A stretch of 64,000 nt of DNA, taken from positions 124,001 to 188,000 of the forward strand of contig CAWFPS010000003.1 in assembly GCA_963817905.1 (NCBI GenBank). The letters run 5' to 3'. This document shows, one piece after another, positions 46,954 to 55,856 of this stretch (positions within the stretch are counted from its first letter, which is position 1; the number at the start of each line of letters is the position of its first letter). Below the pieces are notes generated by a model, which saw only the letters and a list, made by a program, of their open reading frames with translations, had not been told where the DNA came from and ran no database searches. Both the position numbers and the translations under genes were made by a program. This stretch comes from VRUE01 sp963817905 (lineage in GTDB: Bacteria > Actinomycetota > Thermoleophilia > Solirubrobacterales > 70-9).

Positions 46954-47116
46954 CGGGCGCAGAATATGGCCGGGACCGGATCTCAACCCGGGCGGGGATC
47001 GAGCCTTCAACCCCCTCACTTCGCGCTACAGCCCCCTGAAGCGCTCCGGCTCGTTGCGGCTAAAACCAATACGATCCCCGCCCTCCAAGCGGGCCCAAGC
47101 GCAACGAAAGGGAAAC

Positions 47117-48298
47117 GTGAGAAGCAGTCGGGTATTGCTGGTGTGCCTTTTCACCGTCGTATTGTCAACTTTGTCCGCGGTCGCTCAGGCATCCCCGCTT
47201 TGGAGCAGCCTCCCCAGCCCGTTCACGTGTACCGGCCCAAATGGGTCCATAGTCAGCGGCAATACCTGCCTTAAACACACCGGGTTCGATCCGAACACCA
47301 AGTATTGGGGCCAGACTGCCAACCCCAAGGGCAACTGCACCAACTACGTCGCGTACCGCCTCGGCAGGAATGGCGCCAAACGGCTGGCGACCTCGTTCGG
47401 CAACGCCGTCGGGTGGCGAGGGGTCGTGCAGCAGAAACTGGGCGGCAAAGCCGTCAACAACACGCCCCGAGTCGGCTCGATCGCCTGGTGGGACGCCAAC
47501 GCCACGCGCTACATCGGCTCGGCGGGCCACGTCGCCTACGTCGAGAAGGTCGCCGACGACGGCAAGACCATCTACCTGAGCGAATCCCATTTCGACTGGG
47601 GAAGCAGGCGGCAGATCGTGCATCGCGGCAGCGAATACTGGCCGACCAAGTTCCTCCACATCAAGGACAAGCCCAAAGCGAAAGCTCCGCCGACCTCGAC
47701 GCCCCCCACCTCGCCCGGGCCGTCATCTCCGCCCGAGCCGCCACCCAGCAGCGCGGGCGGAGACAAAACCGCTCCATCAACACCGGGGTCGCTCGCATCC
47801 ACGCACACGTCCACCTCGATCACGCTTTCATGGAGCAAAGCAAGCGACAACGTCGGCGTGGCCGGCTATTCGCTTTATCGCGGCGGCACCAAGGTCGCGA
47901 AAGTCAGCTCCACGAGCTACAAATTCACGGGACTTTCCTGCGGGACCAGTTACAAAGTCGGCGTGGAGGCCTATGACGCGGCCGGCAACCGCTCAGCCAC
48001 GGCTTCGACCTCTACCTCCACGACGGCCTGCCCGAAAACGGTCCAGGTCTCGAAGGGGTCCTCGGTAAACGTCTCGGGTTGCAGTTCATCGGCCTGTGCG
48101 TTCGTGTCGGTGAAGCTCTCCAACTTCGGCGGCGGCTCGCACTCGGTTACGTGTTACGCGGACTACCCCCCTCCCACCGGCTCCTACTACAAATACACGA
48201 CGTCGTCTTCAACCTCCAATGTCTGCGTCTACGGCTTCCTCGGCACCCATGTCTGGGTGAAGGTCGACGGGATCGAGTCGAATCACCTGACCTGGTAG
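47117..48298 (+). CDS. exported CHAP-domain amidase with FN3 domain
   Basis: The GTG at 47117 follows GAAAGGGAAAC and starts a signal peptide (VRSSRVLLVCLFTVVLS). The 393-residue protein has a CHAP domain with the nucleophile region GNCTNYVAYRL (Cys near 76), the His region VGSIAWWDAN/GHVAYVEKV (near 125-145), and a SESHFDW strand. A Pro/Ser linker (near 190-212), an FN3 domain (about 215-300) and a C-terminal beta domain with three Cys follow. Probably a peptidoglycan hydrolase acting at the wall. ATG at 46943 would give an unlikely leader. Confidence 0.85.
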   Translation: MRSSRVLLVCLFTVVLSTLSAVAQASPLWSSLPSPFTCTGPNGSIVSGNTCLKHTGFDPNTKYWGQTANPKGNCTNYVAYRLGRNGAKRLATSFGNAVGWRGVVQQKLGGKAVNNTPRVGSIAWWDANATRYIGSAGHVAYVEKVADDGKTIYLSESHFDWGSRRQIVHRGSEYWPTKFLHIKDKPKAKAPPTSTPPTSPGPSSPPEPPPSSAGGDKTAPSTPGSLASTHTSTSITLSWSKASDNVGVAGYSLYRGGTKVAKVSSTSYKFTGLSCGTSYKVGVEAYDAAGNRSATASTSTSTTACPKTVQVSKGSSVNVSGCSSSACAFVSVKLSNFGGGSHSVTCYADYPPPTGSYYKYTTSSSTSNVCVYGFLGTHVWVKVDGIESNHLTW

Positions 48299-48398
48299 GA
48301 CGGCCTTCGGGGCGTAGCCGGCCGCATCGCCGCCGTCCCCGAGCCGGCATCGTTGCCTCGCGAGGCGGTTCGCGACCGGTTTACGATGCCTGTCGCCG

Positions 48399-49277
48399 AT
48401 GACCACCGCCTCGATCCTCTCCAACTTCTGGGCCGAACTGGAAGCTCACAACGAGCAGGCGGTCTTCCTCGTCCTGGTCGGCTTCGTCGGTTCCTTCGCC
48501 TTTATCCGGATGAGCACGCGGATCATCCGCAGCGAAAGCGTCTCCTGGTGGCCGGGCAGCGTCGAAAGCGAGAGCGGTGTTCATGTCCACCACCTCGTCT
48601 TCGGGATCGTGACGATGATGGCTGCCGGGACGCTCGGCTTCCTCGCCGCCGGCCGCACCCCCTACGTTGAGATCTGTGCCTTCTTCTTCGGCGTCGGGAC
48701 CGGGCTGACGATCGACGAGTTCGCGCTCTGGGTGCACTTGGAGGACGTCTACTGGGCGCGCGAGGGACGCAGCTCGATCGACGCGACCGTGATTGCCGCC
48801 TCGCTGATGCTGCTGATCGTGCTCGGCGTCAGCCCGGTCGTGATCGACGCCAGCTCGACCGAGACGCTCATCAGCAGCATCGTCCTCGCCCTGCTGCTCT
48901 TCGCCTGCGTGCTGATCTGCCTGGCCAAGGGCCGGATCATGCACGCCACGATCGGCTTCTTCTTCGCCCCGATCGCCTTCTACGGCGCCGGCCGGATCGG
49001 CAAGCCCGACTCGACCTGGGCCCGCTACCGCTACGGCGAGAGGCGACCGAAGAAACAGGCAAAGGCGATCGACCGCTTTCCCCCCGGCCGCCGCACCGAG
49101 CGCTTCAAGGAAGCCTTCCGCGACATGGTCGGCGGCAAGCCGAGCGAGGGCCTGGCGGCGGTTGGCGACGAGGCGGTCGCCGCAACCCGCGAGGCCGGCG
49201 CGGAAGTCCGAGAGGGCGCCGAACGGCTGGCCCACGCAGCTGACCCGACCCGGCGAAACAGGGACGACGACGAGTAA
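48399..49277 (+). CDS. integral membrane protein of unknown function
   Basis: The 292-residue protein has about five TM helices (residues 21-40, 63-83, 88-106, 128-148, 155-175, 183-200 in part) with conserved-looking VHVHHLVFGI and TIDEFALWVHLEDVYW segments holding His, Glu and Asp at the membrane face. A soluble acidic/basic helical tail follows from about 210. I do not recognise a named family. Possible metal-dependent role from the His pattern, uncertain. Confidence 0.6.
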   Translation: MTTASILSNFWAELEAHNEQAVFLVLVGFVGSFAFIRMSTRIIRSESVSWWPGSVESESGVHVHHLVFGIVTMMAAGTLGFLAAGRTPYVEICAFFFGVGTGLTIDEFALWVHLEDVYWAREGRSSIDATVIAASLMLLIVLGVSPVVIDASSTETLISSIVLALLLFACVLICLAKGRIMHATIGFFFAPIAFYGAGRIGKPDSTWARYRYGERRPKKQAKAIDRFPPGRRTERFKEAFRDMVGGKPSEGLAAVGDEAVAATREAGAEVREGAERLAHAADPTRRNRDDDE

Positions 49278-49307
49278 TCCCGGGGGTAGCGGCCGTGACC
49301 TTCTAGG

Positions 49308-51209
49308 ATGGTCGGGACGATGGGGATCCGATTCGCAATCCGCAGTGCCCGCCGTAGGGCACGCGGCGCGAGTCCGGCGCTCATGCTCCTCGCATTCCTG
49401 GCCCTGGCCGCGCCGGCCCAGGCGGAACGGACGCTCTTCACCGCCAACTCCGGCTCGCTGGGCGGCCTGATCAGCATCACCCCGTTCACCGTCGGCGCCG
49501 ACGGCAGCCTCACGCCCCACAAACCGGTGCGGACCACCGCTCGTCCCGACGGTCTAGCGGTGACGCCGGATGCGGCGTTCCTATACTCGGCTACGAGCCA
49601 GCCCGCAGGGGTGCGCGGTTACGCGATCGGCGCCGGGGGCACGCTGACCGAGGTTCCGGGATCGCCATTCGCCAGCGGCGGCATCAACACCACGGGCGTA
49701 GCGGTCACACCGGCAGGTGACCGGCTGCTGGTCACAAATCGTGGCTCGGCCCTCAACAACTCCGTCGATCCCGGCTCGATCGCCTCCTACGCGATCGATC
49801 CTGCCAGCGGCAAACTCACACCGGCCGCTGGTTCGCCTTTCGCGGTGCCGAGCCTCGAGGATCCCGAGGGCATCGCCATCACACCCGGTGGCGACCGCGC
49901 CTACGTGATCGGCGACGCCGCCGGGGCGACCTTCGACGGCCGCGTCGGCGCCCTTGCGATCGACCCGAAAACAGGCGTTCTCACCCCCCTGAGCGGCTCG
50001 CCCTTCGACCTTGGCGGCGCGCAGCCATTCCCGATCGTGAGCTCACCCAGCGGCGATCGACTCTTCGTCGGCGATGTCCACGGGACCCTCGGCAACATGA
50101 TCTCGGTGCTCGACGTCAACGGGGAAACCGGCGCCATCGCGCCAGCGACCGGCTCACCCCACCCGACCGCCGGCACAGCACCGATCGGGCTGGCGATCAG
50201 CCCGGACGGGGACGAGCTCTTCTCCGCCGAGCGCTTGGCCGTACAACCCCTCGGTGGACTCTCGGCTTATTCGGTGGGAGCGAAAGGAGAACTGGCGACA
50301 ATCGCGGGCTCGCCATTCAACGCTGCCACGGGCCAGTACGAGGCGGCCGCGGCCTCCGCCGACGGCGAGCACGCCTACGCCCACCTGCTCTCCGATCCGG
50401 GCCAGGTTGCCGGGTTCTCGATCGGCGCGGGCGGAACGCTGGCACCGCTCGGCGGCTCGCCCTTCCTGACTGGGGACAAGTTCGCCGGCTTCCTCTCGAT
50501 CGCGATCACACCGACCGGGACGCCGCGGCCGAGCTTCACGGCCCCGGCGGCAGCGGAGCGGACCGCAACCGCCTTCGACGCCTCGGCAACCGCGGTCCCA
50601 GGCGGCCTGGCGAAGCGCTTCGACTGGGACTTCGGCGACGGGACGACCCTCGCCGGCGGCGGCCCGACGCCGCAGCACACCTATGAGTCCTCCGGCACCT
50701 ACACGGCGCGGCTCACCGTGACCAACGACTGCGCCGGCGACGCAGTCTTCAGCGGAGAAACCGTATTCACCGGCCAAACAGCCCTCTGCAGCGGCGCCCG
50801 GCAGGCCTCGACAACGCGGATGATCGAGGTCCTCGACGCGACCCCGCCCATCGTCAGCCGGCTGCGGATTGGCAAGCGCTTCGCCGTCGGCTCGCCGAAA
50901 GCCCGCGGCGCTGCGGCGGCGAAGCGGCCCCGGCGGGGGACCAGGATCCGCTACCGGCTCTCGGAGCCGGCCCAGGTCCAGATCGTGATCAAGAAGCGTG
51001 CCAAGGGCAAACGCAGGGCGCTGAAGAAGGTGACGTCCCTCCGCGGGCCCGGCGAGGCCGGCGCCAACTCACGCCGCTTCTCGGGCAAGACCCGTAAGGG
51101 GCGGCCGCTGCCGCCCGGCGCCTACCGCCTTCTCGTCACCGCCACCGACGCCGCCGGCAACGTGTCGGTGCCCCAGCAAAGGGCGTTCAGGATCGTGCCG
51201 CTTCCCTAG
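49308..51209 (+). CDS. exported beta-propeller with PKD domain and basic tail
   Basis: The 633-residue protein (ATG at 49308 or 49320) has a signal peptide (cleavage near AQA-ER), six to seven lactonase/YncE-like blades (repeats of GSPFA...GxxxxGVAxTPxGD, about 40-400), a PKD domain near 405-485 (FDWDFGDGTTL, HTYESSGTYTARLTVTND), and a C-terminal Lys/Arg-rich beta domain (RLSEPAQVQIVIKKRAKG near 560). It is probably a surface protein that binds carbohydrate or cell-wall components. It resembles the propeller at 36879-38309 in repeat style but lacks its Cys pairs. Confidence 0.8.
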   Translation: MVGTMGIRFAIRSARRRARGASPALMLLAFLALAAPAQAERTLFTANSGSLGGLISITPFTVGADGSLTPHKPVRTTARPDGLAVTPDAAFLYSATSQPAGVRGYAIGAGGTLTEVPGSPFASGGINTTGVAVTPAGDRLLVTNRGSALNNSVDPGSIASYAIDPASGKLTPAAGSPFAVPSLEDPEGIAITPGGDRAYVIGDAAGATFDGRVGALAIDPKTGVLTPLSGSPFDLGGAQPFPIVSSPSGDRLFVGDVHGTLGNMISVLDVNGETGAIAPATGSPHPTAGTAPIGLAISPDGDELFSAERLAVQPLGGLSAYSVGAKGELATIAGSPFNAATGQYEAAAASADGEHAYAHLLSDPGQVAGFSIGAGGTLAPLGGSPFLTGDKFAGFLSIAITPTGTPRPSFTAPAAAERTATAFDASATAVPGGLAKRFDWDFGDGTTLAGGGPTPQHTYESSGTYTARLTVTNDCAGDAVFSGETVFTGQTALCSGARQASTTRMIEVLDATPPIVSRLRIGKRFAVGSPKARGAAAAKRPRRGTRIRYRLSEPAQVQIVIKKRAKGKRRALKKVTSLRGPGEAGANSRRFSGKTRKGRPLPPGAYRLLVTATDAAGNVSVPQQRAFRIVPLP

Positions 51210-51261
51210 GAGCGGCGGGCAGGGTGCAGGCCACGGGGTTCTCGCCTCACCGGTGCGATGC

Positions 51262-52419
51262 TCAGCGGCGCCGCGGGTCCATCGCGCGGGAGATCACGAC
51301 GCGCTGGATCTCGTTGGTGCCCTCATAGATCTGAGTGATCTTGGCGTCGCGCATCATCCGCTCGACCGGGTACTCCTTGACGTAGCCGTAGCCGCCGAGG
51401 ACCTGGATCGCCTCGACCGTGACCCGCATCGCGTTGTCGGAGGCGAACAGCTTCGCCATCGAGGAGTGCTTGGCGAGGCCGGGGTCGTCCTGGTCGGCCA
51501 TCGCGCAGGCCTTGTAGAGCAGCTCGCGGGCGGCGGCGGTGCCGGTCTCCATCTCGGCCAGCTTGAACTGGATCGCCTGCAGCTCGAGGATCGGTTTGCC
51601 GAAGGCGATCCGCTCCGAGGCGTAGTCGGTCGCGTAGTCGGTCGCCCCCTGGGCGATCCCGACGGCCTGCGCGGCAGCGCCGAGGCGCGTCCTTTCCAGC
51701 GTGCCGAGGGCGACGCCGAGCCCGCGCCCGACCTCGCCGATCACGTTCTCGGCCGGCACCCGCACGTCGTCGAAGACGGGCGAGCCGGTCGGCGAGCCGC
51801 GGATGCCGAGCTTGTGCTCGAGCTTGCCGATCGAGAAGCCGGGCCGGTCGGCCTCGACCACAAAGGCGGTGATCCGCCGCTTTTCCCGATCGGTGACGGC
51901 GAAGACGACGTAGAAGTCGGCGACGCCCGCGTTGGTGATCCAGTTCTTGGCGCCGTTGATGATCCATTCGTCGCCGTCGAGCTCGGCGTGAGTGCGCATC
52001 GCGGCGGGGTCCGACCCGGCCTCGGGCTCAGAGAGCGCGAAGGCGGGCGTCCACTCGCCACTGGCGCAGCGCGGCAGCAGCCGCTGCTTCAGCTCGTCGC
52101 TGCCGAAGAGCCGGATCGGCAGCGAGCCGAGCTCCTGCACCATCAGGATCAGGGCGCTGGAAGCGCAGGCCTTGGCGATCTCCTCGACCGCCATCTGCAG
52201 CATCAGCGTCCCGGTCCCCGTCCCCCCGTGCTCCTCCTCAAACGGCAACGCAAGGATGTCGTGCTCAGCCAGCAGCTCACGCACGTCGCGCGGGTATTCG
52301 GACTTCTCATCGATCTCAGCCGCCCGCGGCGCGATCCGCTCCCGCGCGATCTGGGAGATCGTCTCGCGGAAGTCGAGCAGATCCCGGGGGATCGAGTAGA
52401 TGTCGGTGGCGGTGCTCAT
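51262..52419 (-). CDS. acyl-CoA dehydrogenase
   Basis: The ATG at 52419 (MSTATDIYSIPRDLL) gives 385 residues. It has the ACAD fold: an N-terminal helical domain, a central FAD-contact region (AFALSEPEAGSD, NGAKNWITNAG), a Gly-rich GERVIGE-type substrate loop (AENVIGEVGRGL), and the catalytic Glu in QIYEGTNEIQR near 365. It oxidises an acyl-CoA with FAD, passing electrons to ETF. Chain length is not shown. Not clearly in an operon. Confidence 0.95.
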   Translation of the reverse strand: MSTATDIYSIPRDLLDFRETISQIARERIAPRAAEIDEKSEYPRDVRELLAEHDILALPFEEEHGGTGTGTLMLQMAVEEIAKACASSALILMVQELGSLPIRLFGSDELKQRLLPRCASGEWTPAFALSEPEAGSDPAAMRTHAELDGDEWIINGAKNWITNAGVADFYVVFAVTDREKRRITAFVVEADRPGFSIGKLEHKLGIRGSPTGSPVFDDVRVPAENVIGEVGRGLGVALGTLERTRLGAAAQAVGIAQGATDYATDYASERIAFGKPILELQAIQFKLAEMETGTAAARELLYKACAMADQDDPGLAKHSSMAKLFASDNAMRVTVEAIQVLGGYGYVKEYPVERMMRDAKITQIYEGTNEIQRVVISRAMDPRRR

Positions 52420-52480
52420 TCGGTTTGCGCGCGGGACCGTATCCATAGAGGCCCAGCGCCGCCTTGCGGCCCGATTCCGG

Positions 52481-52825
52481 TTAGCGCAGCAGAACCCGGC
52501 AGCGCCTGAGCAACTCGTCGAGAGTCTTCGGCCGGAGGCTGTCGAGACGACGGCTGAGGCGCTGGTGAGAGATTGCCCGCAGCTGCTCGGGCATCGCGAA
52601 GCCATCCTCGCTCAGGCCACCCTCCGGAGCGAGAATCGCCAGATGCAGAGCGCTACCGAAATTGGTTCTGGTGAGCGGCACCGCCCAAGAAATGCCGAGA
52701 CTCGTCTGGTTCAGCTGGTCGACGGAGACGATCGCGAAAGGGCGGGCCTTCGCCTGCTCCCTGCCTCGAGTCGGTTCGGGGTCTGCCCAGTAGACATCGC
52801 CCTGTTGGGGCTTCGGCTCTACCAC
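52481..52825 (-). CDS. MazF/PemK-type toxin
   Basis: The 114-residue protein has the PemK pattern QQGDVYWADPEPTRGREQAKARPFAIVS at 7-34 (split from family consensus GDIxWAxxxPxxGxExxxxRPxxIxS), the Pro in AVPLTRT and a C-terminal helix. MazF members are mRNA-cleaving toxins. Its gene overlaps the antitoxin end by 7 bp. The catalytic Arg and Thr/Ser candidates appear present. Confidence 0.85.
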   Translation of the reverse strand: MVEPKPQQGDVYWADPEPTRGREQAKARPFAIVSVDQLNQTSLGISWAVPLTRTNFGSALHLAILAPEGGLSEDGFAMPEQLRAISHQRLSRRLDSLRPKTLDELLRRCRVLLR

Positions 52826-53076
52826 TCCGGTGCCGGCGCCTCGAAGCCCGACTCGAGCTCTTCGCTCTCGGCGCGATAGGCGGAGAGAGCCTCGGGGTCG
52901 GCGGCGATCATCTCGAACCCCGCCGCAACCTCAGCCAGCATCGCGTCCTCGTCGGCGGCGCTGACCAGCTTCGCCACGACGTCCCCGGCGGGCTCGCCGC
53001 GGCGAGCGGCGAGCGTGTTCAGCCGGTCACGAGTCTCAATCGGGACCCGGATGGTGGTGGTGTCCGCGGCAGCCAT
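52819..53076 (-). CDS. ribbon-helix-helix antitoxin of the MazF-type toxin
   Basis: The 85-residue protein has an RHH-like N-terminus (TTTIRVPIETRDRLNTLAARRGE) and an acidic C-terminal tail ending EAPAPEW that would wrap the toxin. The start ATG overlaps a 21-bp palindrome (53075-53095) that likely is its own operator. Confidence 0.8.
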   Translation of the reverse strand: MAAADTTTIRVPIETRDRLNTLAARRGEPAGDVVAKLVSAADEDAMLAEVAAGFEMIAADPEALSAYRAESEELESGFEAPAPEW

Positions 53077-53095
53077 GTAGATGGTAAGTCTACAT
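53075..53095. promoter_or_regulatory. operator-like palindrome at the MazEF start
   Basis: ATGTAGA (53075-53081) and TCTACAT (53089-53095) are perfect 7-bp arms around TGGTAAG. The site covers the antitoxin start (53074-53076) and the sigma-factor ATG (53081), so both directions could be repressed by the antitoxin-toxin complex. Confidence 0.65.
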
Positions 53096-53617
53096 CATGG
53101 CAGGCCTGAGGAGCGCTTGCGGGACATCAAGCTTGCCTATGCGCTGCGACGCGTCGAGGGCCCGGAGGACGCCGCCGACGTCGTCGCTGAGACCTTCCTG
53201 ATCGCCTGGCGGCGCCTCGGCGCCGTTCCGCTCGGCGATGGAGCGCGGATCTGGCTCTACGGGGTCGCGCGGCGGGCGATCGCCAACCTGCACCGAGCCG
53301 AACGGCGCCGGACCCGGCTGGGGGAACGCCTGGCCGAGTCCCTGCGGACCGAGCTTGCGGCCCATCCCGCCCCGGGCGGCGAGCCGGCCGAGGTTCTGCG
53401 GGCGATGAGCGAGCTGGGCGACGACGATCCCGAGCTGCTGCGGCTCGTCCCCTGGGAGGAACTCTCGCCGGGAGAGGCGGCGCGGGTCCTCGGCATCTCC
53501 TCGCTGGCGGCGCGGAGTCGCCTCCACCGCGCCAGGCGCCGCCTGCGGACCTTGCTGGAGCAACGCGAAGCGGCGGGAGACCGGAGCCCGGAACTCGACC
53601 CGGGGGAGGCAAGATGA
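53081..53617 (+). CDS. N-terminally truncated ECF-type sigma factor
   Basis: The 178-residue frame has region 2 from YALRRVEGPEDAADVVAETFLIAWRRL near 20-46 and a region 4 helix-turn-helix at about 123-160 (SPGEAARVLGISSLAARSRLHRARRRLR). The usual first 15-20 residues of region 2.1 are replaced by an unrelated start MVSLHHGRPEERL that lies in the MazEF operator, so the 5' end looks cut by the toxin-antitoxin module. It overlaps the anti-sigma-like gene by ATGA. Activity is doubtful. Confidence 0.6.
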   Translation: MVSLHHGRPEERLRDIKLAYALRRVEGPEDAADVVAETFLIAWRRLGAVPLGDGARIWLYGVARRAIANLHRAERRRTRLGERLAESLRTELAAHPAPGGEPAEVLRAMSELGDDDPELLRLVPWEELSPGEAARVLGISSLAARSRLHRARRRLRTLLEQREAAGDRSPELDPGEAR

Positions 53618-54094
53618 GGACGCGGGAACTGAAGATGGCACTTGCCACCGCCGACCCGGTCGACCTGGAGTCGATGGAAACCGAGATGCTCGCCGATCTC
53701 GACGGCGAGCAGCCGGCTGCCCCTGGCTCCGTGGCCGGCCCCCCGCACCGTCGGCGCCCACGGCGCCTCGCGCTCGCGCTCGGCGGCGCGACCCTCGCCG
53801 CCACCGCAACCGCCATCGTCGTCCTGGCCGGCCGCGGTGCGCCAGCGGAAAGTCAATCTCAGGTGGCGCCGCGAAAGCCTCACCACCGCGATCGCCAACC
53901 GGCGCGCGAACCTGCATCCACACGGTGACCACTGGGTCCGTCTACCCGTCCTCGAGACGACGGCGGACGTCAACACCCGCGCCGAACTCTTCGTCGGCCA
54001 GGGCGGGCCCAGGGACCGCGAAATGGTCGCACTCTGGTCCGAAGACGGCTACCTGCTCGAACTCAGCGCCGCCGTCCCCAACCAGGCCGCCCTG

Positions 54095-54102
54095 GAAAAA
54101 CG
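54095..54102. repeat. left target-site duplication of the ISL3 element
   Basis: GAAAAACG directly precedes the left inverted repeat and is repeated at 55488-55495, giving the 8-bp target duplication expected for ISL3 elements. Confidence 0.9.
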
Positions 54103-55487
54103 GGCTCTCCTGACGTTTCCGTGGGTCACGTAACGGTGACTCTCCCCGGCAGCGGCGGACACAACCCACCCAGCTTCAGCATCGCCAGTGAGATCAGCGC
54201 CTGAGGTGAGTGAAAGCCGAAGGCGCGGCGGGCGATCAGGCGGATCTGGGTGTTGATCGCCTCCACCCGCGCGTTGGAGAGGCCATGGCGGATCGCGGCC
54301 ACGATCCCCTCGCGCTGCGCAGTGATCGTTCGCGCGAGCTTGACGAAGGGCCGCAGGCGAGAGCGCCGCGCCCAGGAGAGCCATTCCTCGAGCAGGGCGA
54401 TCGCCTTCCGTGCCGGCAGGCGGTAGATCTGGCGCAGCTGCTCCTTCAGCAGGTAGGCGCGGTAGAGCGGCCGGTTGAGCTTCTCGACATCGGCGAGCTT
54501 TGACTGCTGGCGCGTTGTCAGGTTCTCGGGGTTCTTCCACAGGCAAAAGCGGGCGCCCTTCAGCTGGCGGGCCGCATCGCCCTGGCCGGCCCTGCGCGCC
54601 TCGTTCCAGACCTCACGGCGAACCTTGTCGAGCGCTTCAGTGGCGAGCTGGATCACGTGGAAGGGATCGACGCAGCGCTTGGCCTTCGGGCAGCGCTCGG
54701 CCAGCACCGCCTCGATCCAGCCAGCCATGTCGCAGGAGACGAGCTTCAAGCGCTTTGCGCGCTTCTCCCCGAGCGCGTCGAAGAACGCCCCCACGGTGGC
54801 CTTGTCGCGCCCCGGCGCCGCCCAGATCAGCCTGCCGGTGTCGTGGTCGACGACGACGGTCAGGTAACGGTGGCCCTTGCGGTGGGAGATCTCATCGATC
54901 CCGATCCGCCGCAGGCCGGCGAGCAGGTCCACCTCGCGGCCCGCCTCGGTCGCCACCCGCTCGCAGATCGCCCCGACGCTGCGCCAGGCGATCCGCATCA
55001 GCTCGGCGACGGCGCTGCCCGAGGTGTTCACCGCCAGCCAGGCGACCTGCTGCTCGAAGGCGCGGGTGAAGCGCGAGCCGTGCCGGGCCCAGGGCACGGC
55101 GCCCACGACGACGCCGTGCTCGGGACAGCGCACCCGCGGGGCCTCGGCCTCCAGGTAGGCGACGCTCGTGCCGAGGTCCAGCGCCCGCCAGCGCCGGCGT
55201 CCCTCGCCGAGGTCGAAGCCCGGGGAGCGGCGGCCGCAGACACCGCAGCGGTCGCGCTCTCGGTGGTGTGGCCGGACCGCCACCACTACCTGCTCTTTGT
55301 CGTCGATCTCGACGCTTTCGATGACAGCCCGCTCCAAGCCGAGCAGGCGTGCCCATACCCTTTCCTTGCGCACGTCGTTGCCGCTCCTTTCGATTTCCAG
55401 CCGTTGACAAGCCGGAAACCTAGGCGCGGAGCGGCGTGCGCCTCTCTCTCAACTGCTTACGTGACCCACGGAAACGTCAGGAGAGCC
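54103..55487 (-). mobile_element. ISL3-family insertion sequence
   Basis: The element is 1385 bp with perfect 31-bp terminal inverted repeats at 54103-54133 and 55457-55487 (inner ends TTACGTGACCC). It encodes one transposase on the minus strand. The 8-bp flanking repeat at both sides shows it moved as a unit, and identical ends suggest recent arrival. It interrupts the anti-sigma-like gene. Confidence 0.97.
54126..55373 (-). CDS. tnp: ISL3-family transposase
   Basis: The 415-residue protein has an N-terminal zinc-like region (CGVCGRRSPGF, RCPEHG), a helix-turn-helix segment and a DDE-type catalytic core: RIGIDEISHRKGHRYLTV near 160, KLVSCDMAGWIEAV near 215 and SNARVEAINTQIR near 365 as the Asp/Asp/Glu candidates. 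Its stop lies in the left inverted repeat. Length and layout are normal for ISL3, so it is probably active. Confidence 0.95.
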   Translation of the reverse strand: MRKERVWARLLGLERAVIESVEIDDKEQVVVAVRPHHRERDRCGVCGRRSPGFDLGEGRRRWRALDLGTSVAYLEAEAPRVRCPEHGVVVGAVPWARHGSRFTRAFEQQVAWLAVNTSGSAVAELMRIAWRSVGAICERVATEAGREVDLLAGLRRIGIDEISHRKGHRYLTVVVDHDTGRLIWAAPGRDKATVGAFFDALGEKRAKRLKLVSCDMAGWIEAVLAERCPKAKRCVDPFHVIQLATEALDKVRREVWNEARRAGQGDAARQLKGARFCLWKNPENLTTRQQSKLADVEKLNRPLYRAYLLKEQLRQIYRLPARKAIALLEEWLSWARRSRLRPFVKLARTITAQREGIVAAIRHGLSNARVEAINTQIRLIARRAFGFHSPQALISLAMLKLGGLCPPLPGRVTVT

Positions 55488-55495
55488 GAAAAACG
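55488..55495. repeat. right target-site duplication of the ISL3 element
   Basis: GAAAAACG directly follows the right inverted repeat and equals the 8 bp at 54095-54102. Confidence 0.9.
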
Positions 55496-55856
55496 GCTCG
55501 ACTGGCTGACCAAGGTGGATTCGCACACCTGGCTCGACGCGATGCCCGCGAAAGTGGTCAACGCCGCCGACCACGAAGCCACCGTCCGCGACATTCTGAA
55601 AGGCATCCCGGTGCCCATCGGGCTCCCCCTCCTACCGAGGAAGCAAAAGCTTCAGGGCGAACGGGGAGTCTCTCTGCCGCCGCGGTGTGGTGGACTGGAG
55701 ACAGTCGAGTGACACGACTGCCTGGAAGCGCTGAGACGATGCGTGGCAGCGGCGTATGAATAAAGGCCGATTCCACTCCATATTCCCGATTCTCGGATAG
55801 CAATCCAGATAGAGTGCATTCACTCCGCACCGCTGCAGTCACTCGAAGCAGAGGCA

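Larger units (their letters stand above)
53614..55712 (+). pseudogene. anti-sigma-like membrane protein gene, frameshifted and split by ISL3
   Basis: The first frame (53614-about 53830) encodes an N-terminal cytoplasmic part and a TM helix (RRLALALGGATLAATATAIVVL). A shift to the next frame occurs near 53830-53880, after which RANLHPHGDHWVRL, TTADVNTRAELFVG and ALWSEDGYLLELSAAVPN follow. The frame breaks at the IS at 54103. Removing the IS and one 8-bp target copy joins ALEKR to LDWLTKVDSHTWLDAMPAKVV, which continues to the stop at 55710-55712. The gene partnered the sigma factor gene (ATGA overlap). Confidence 0.75.
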
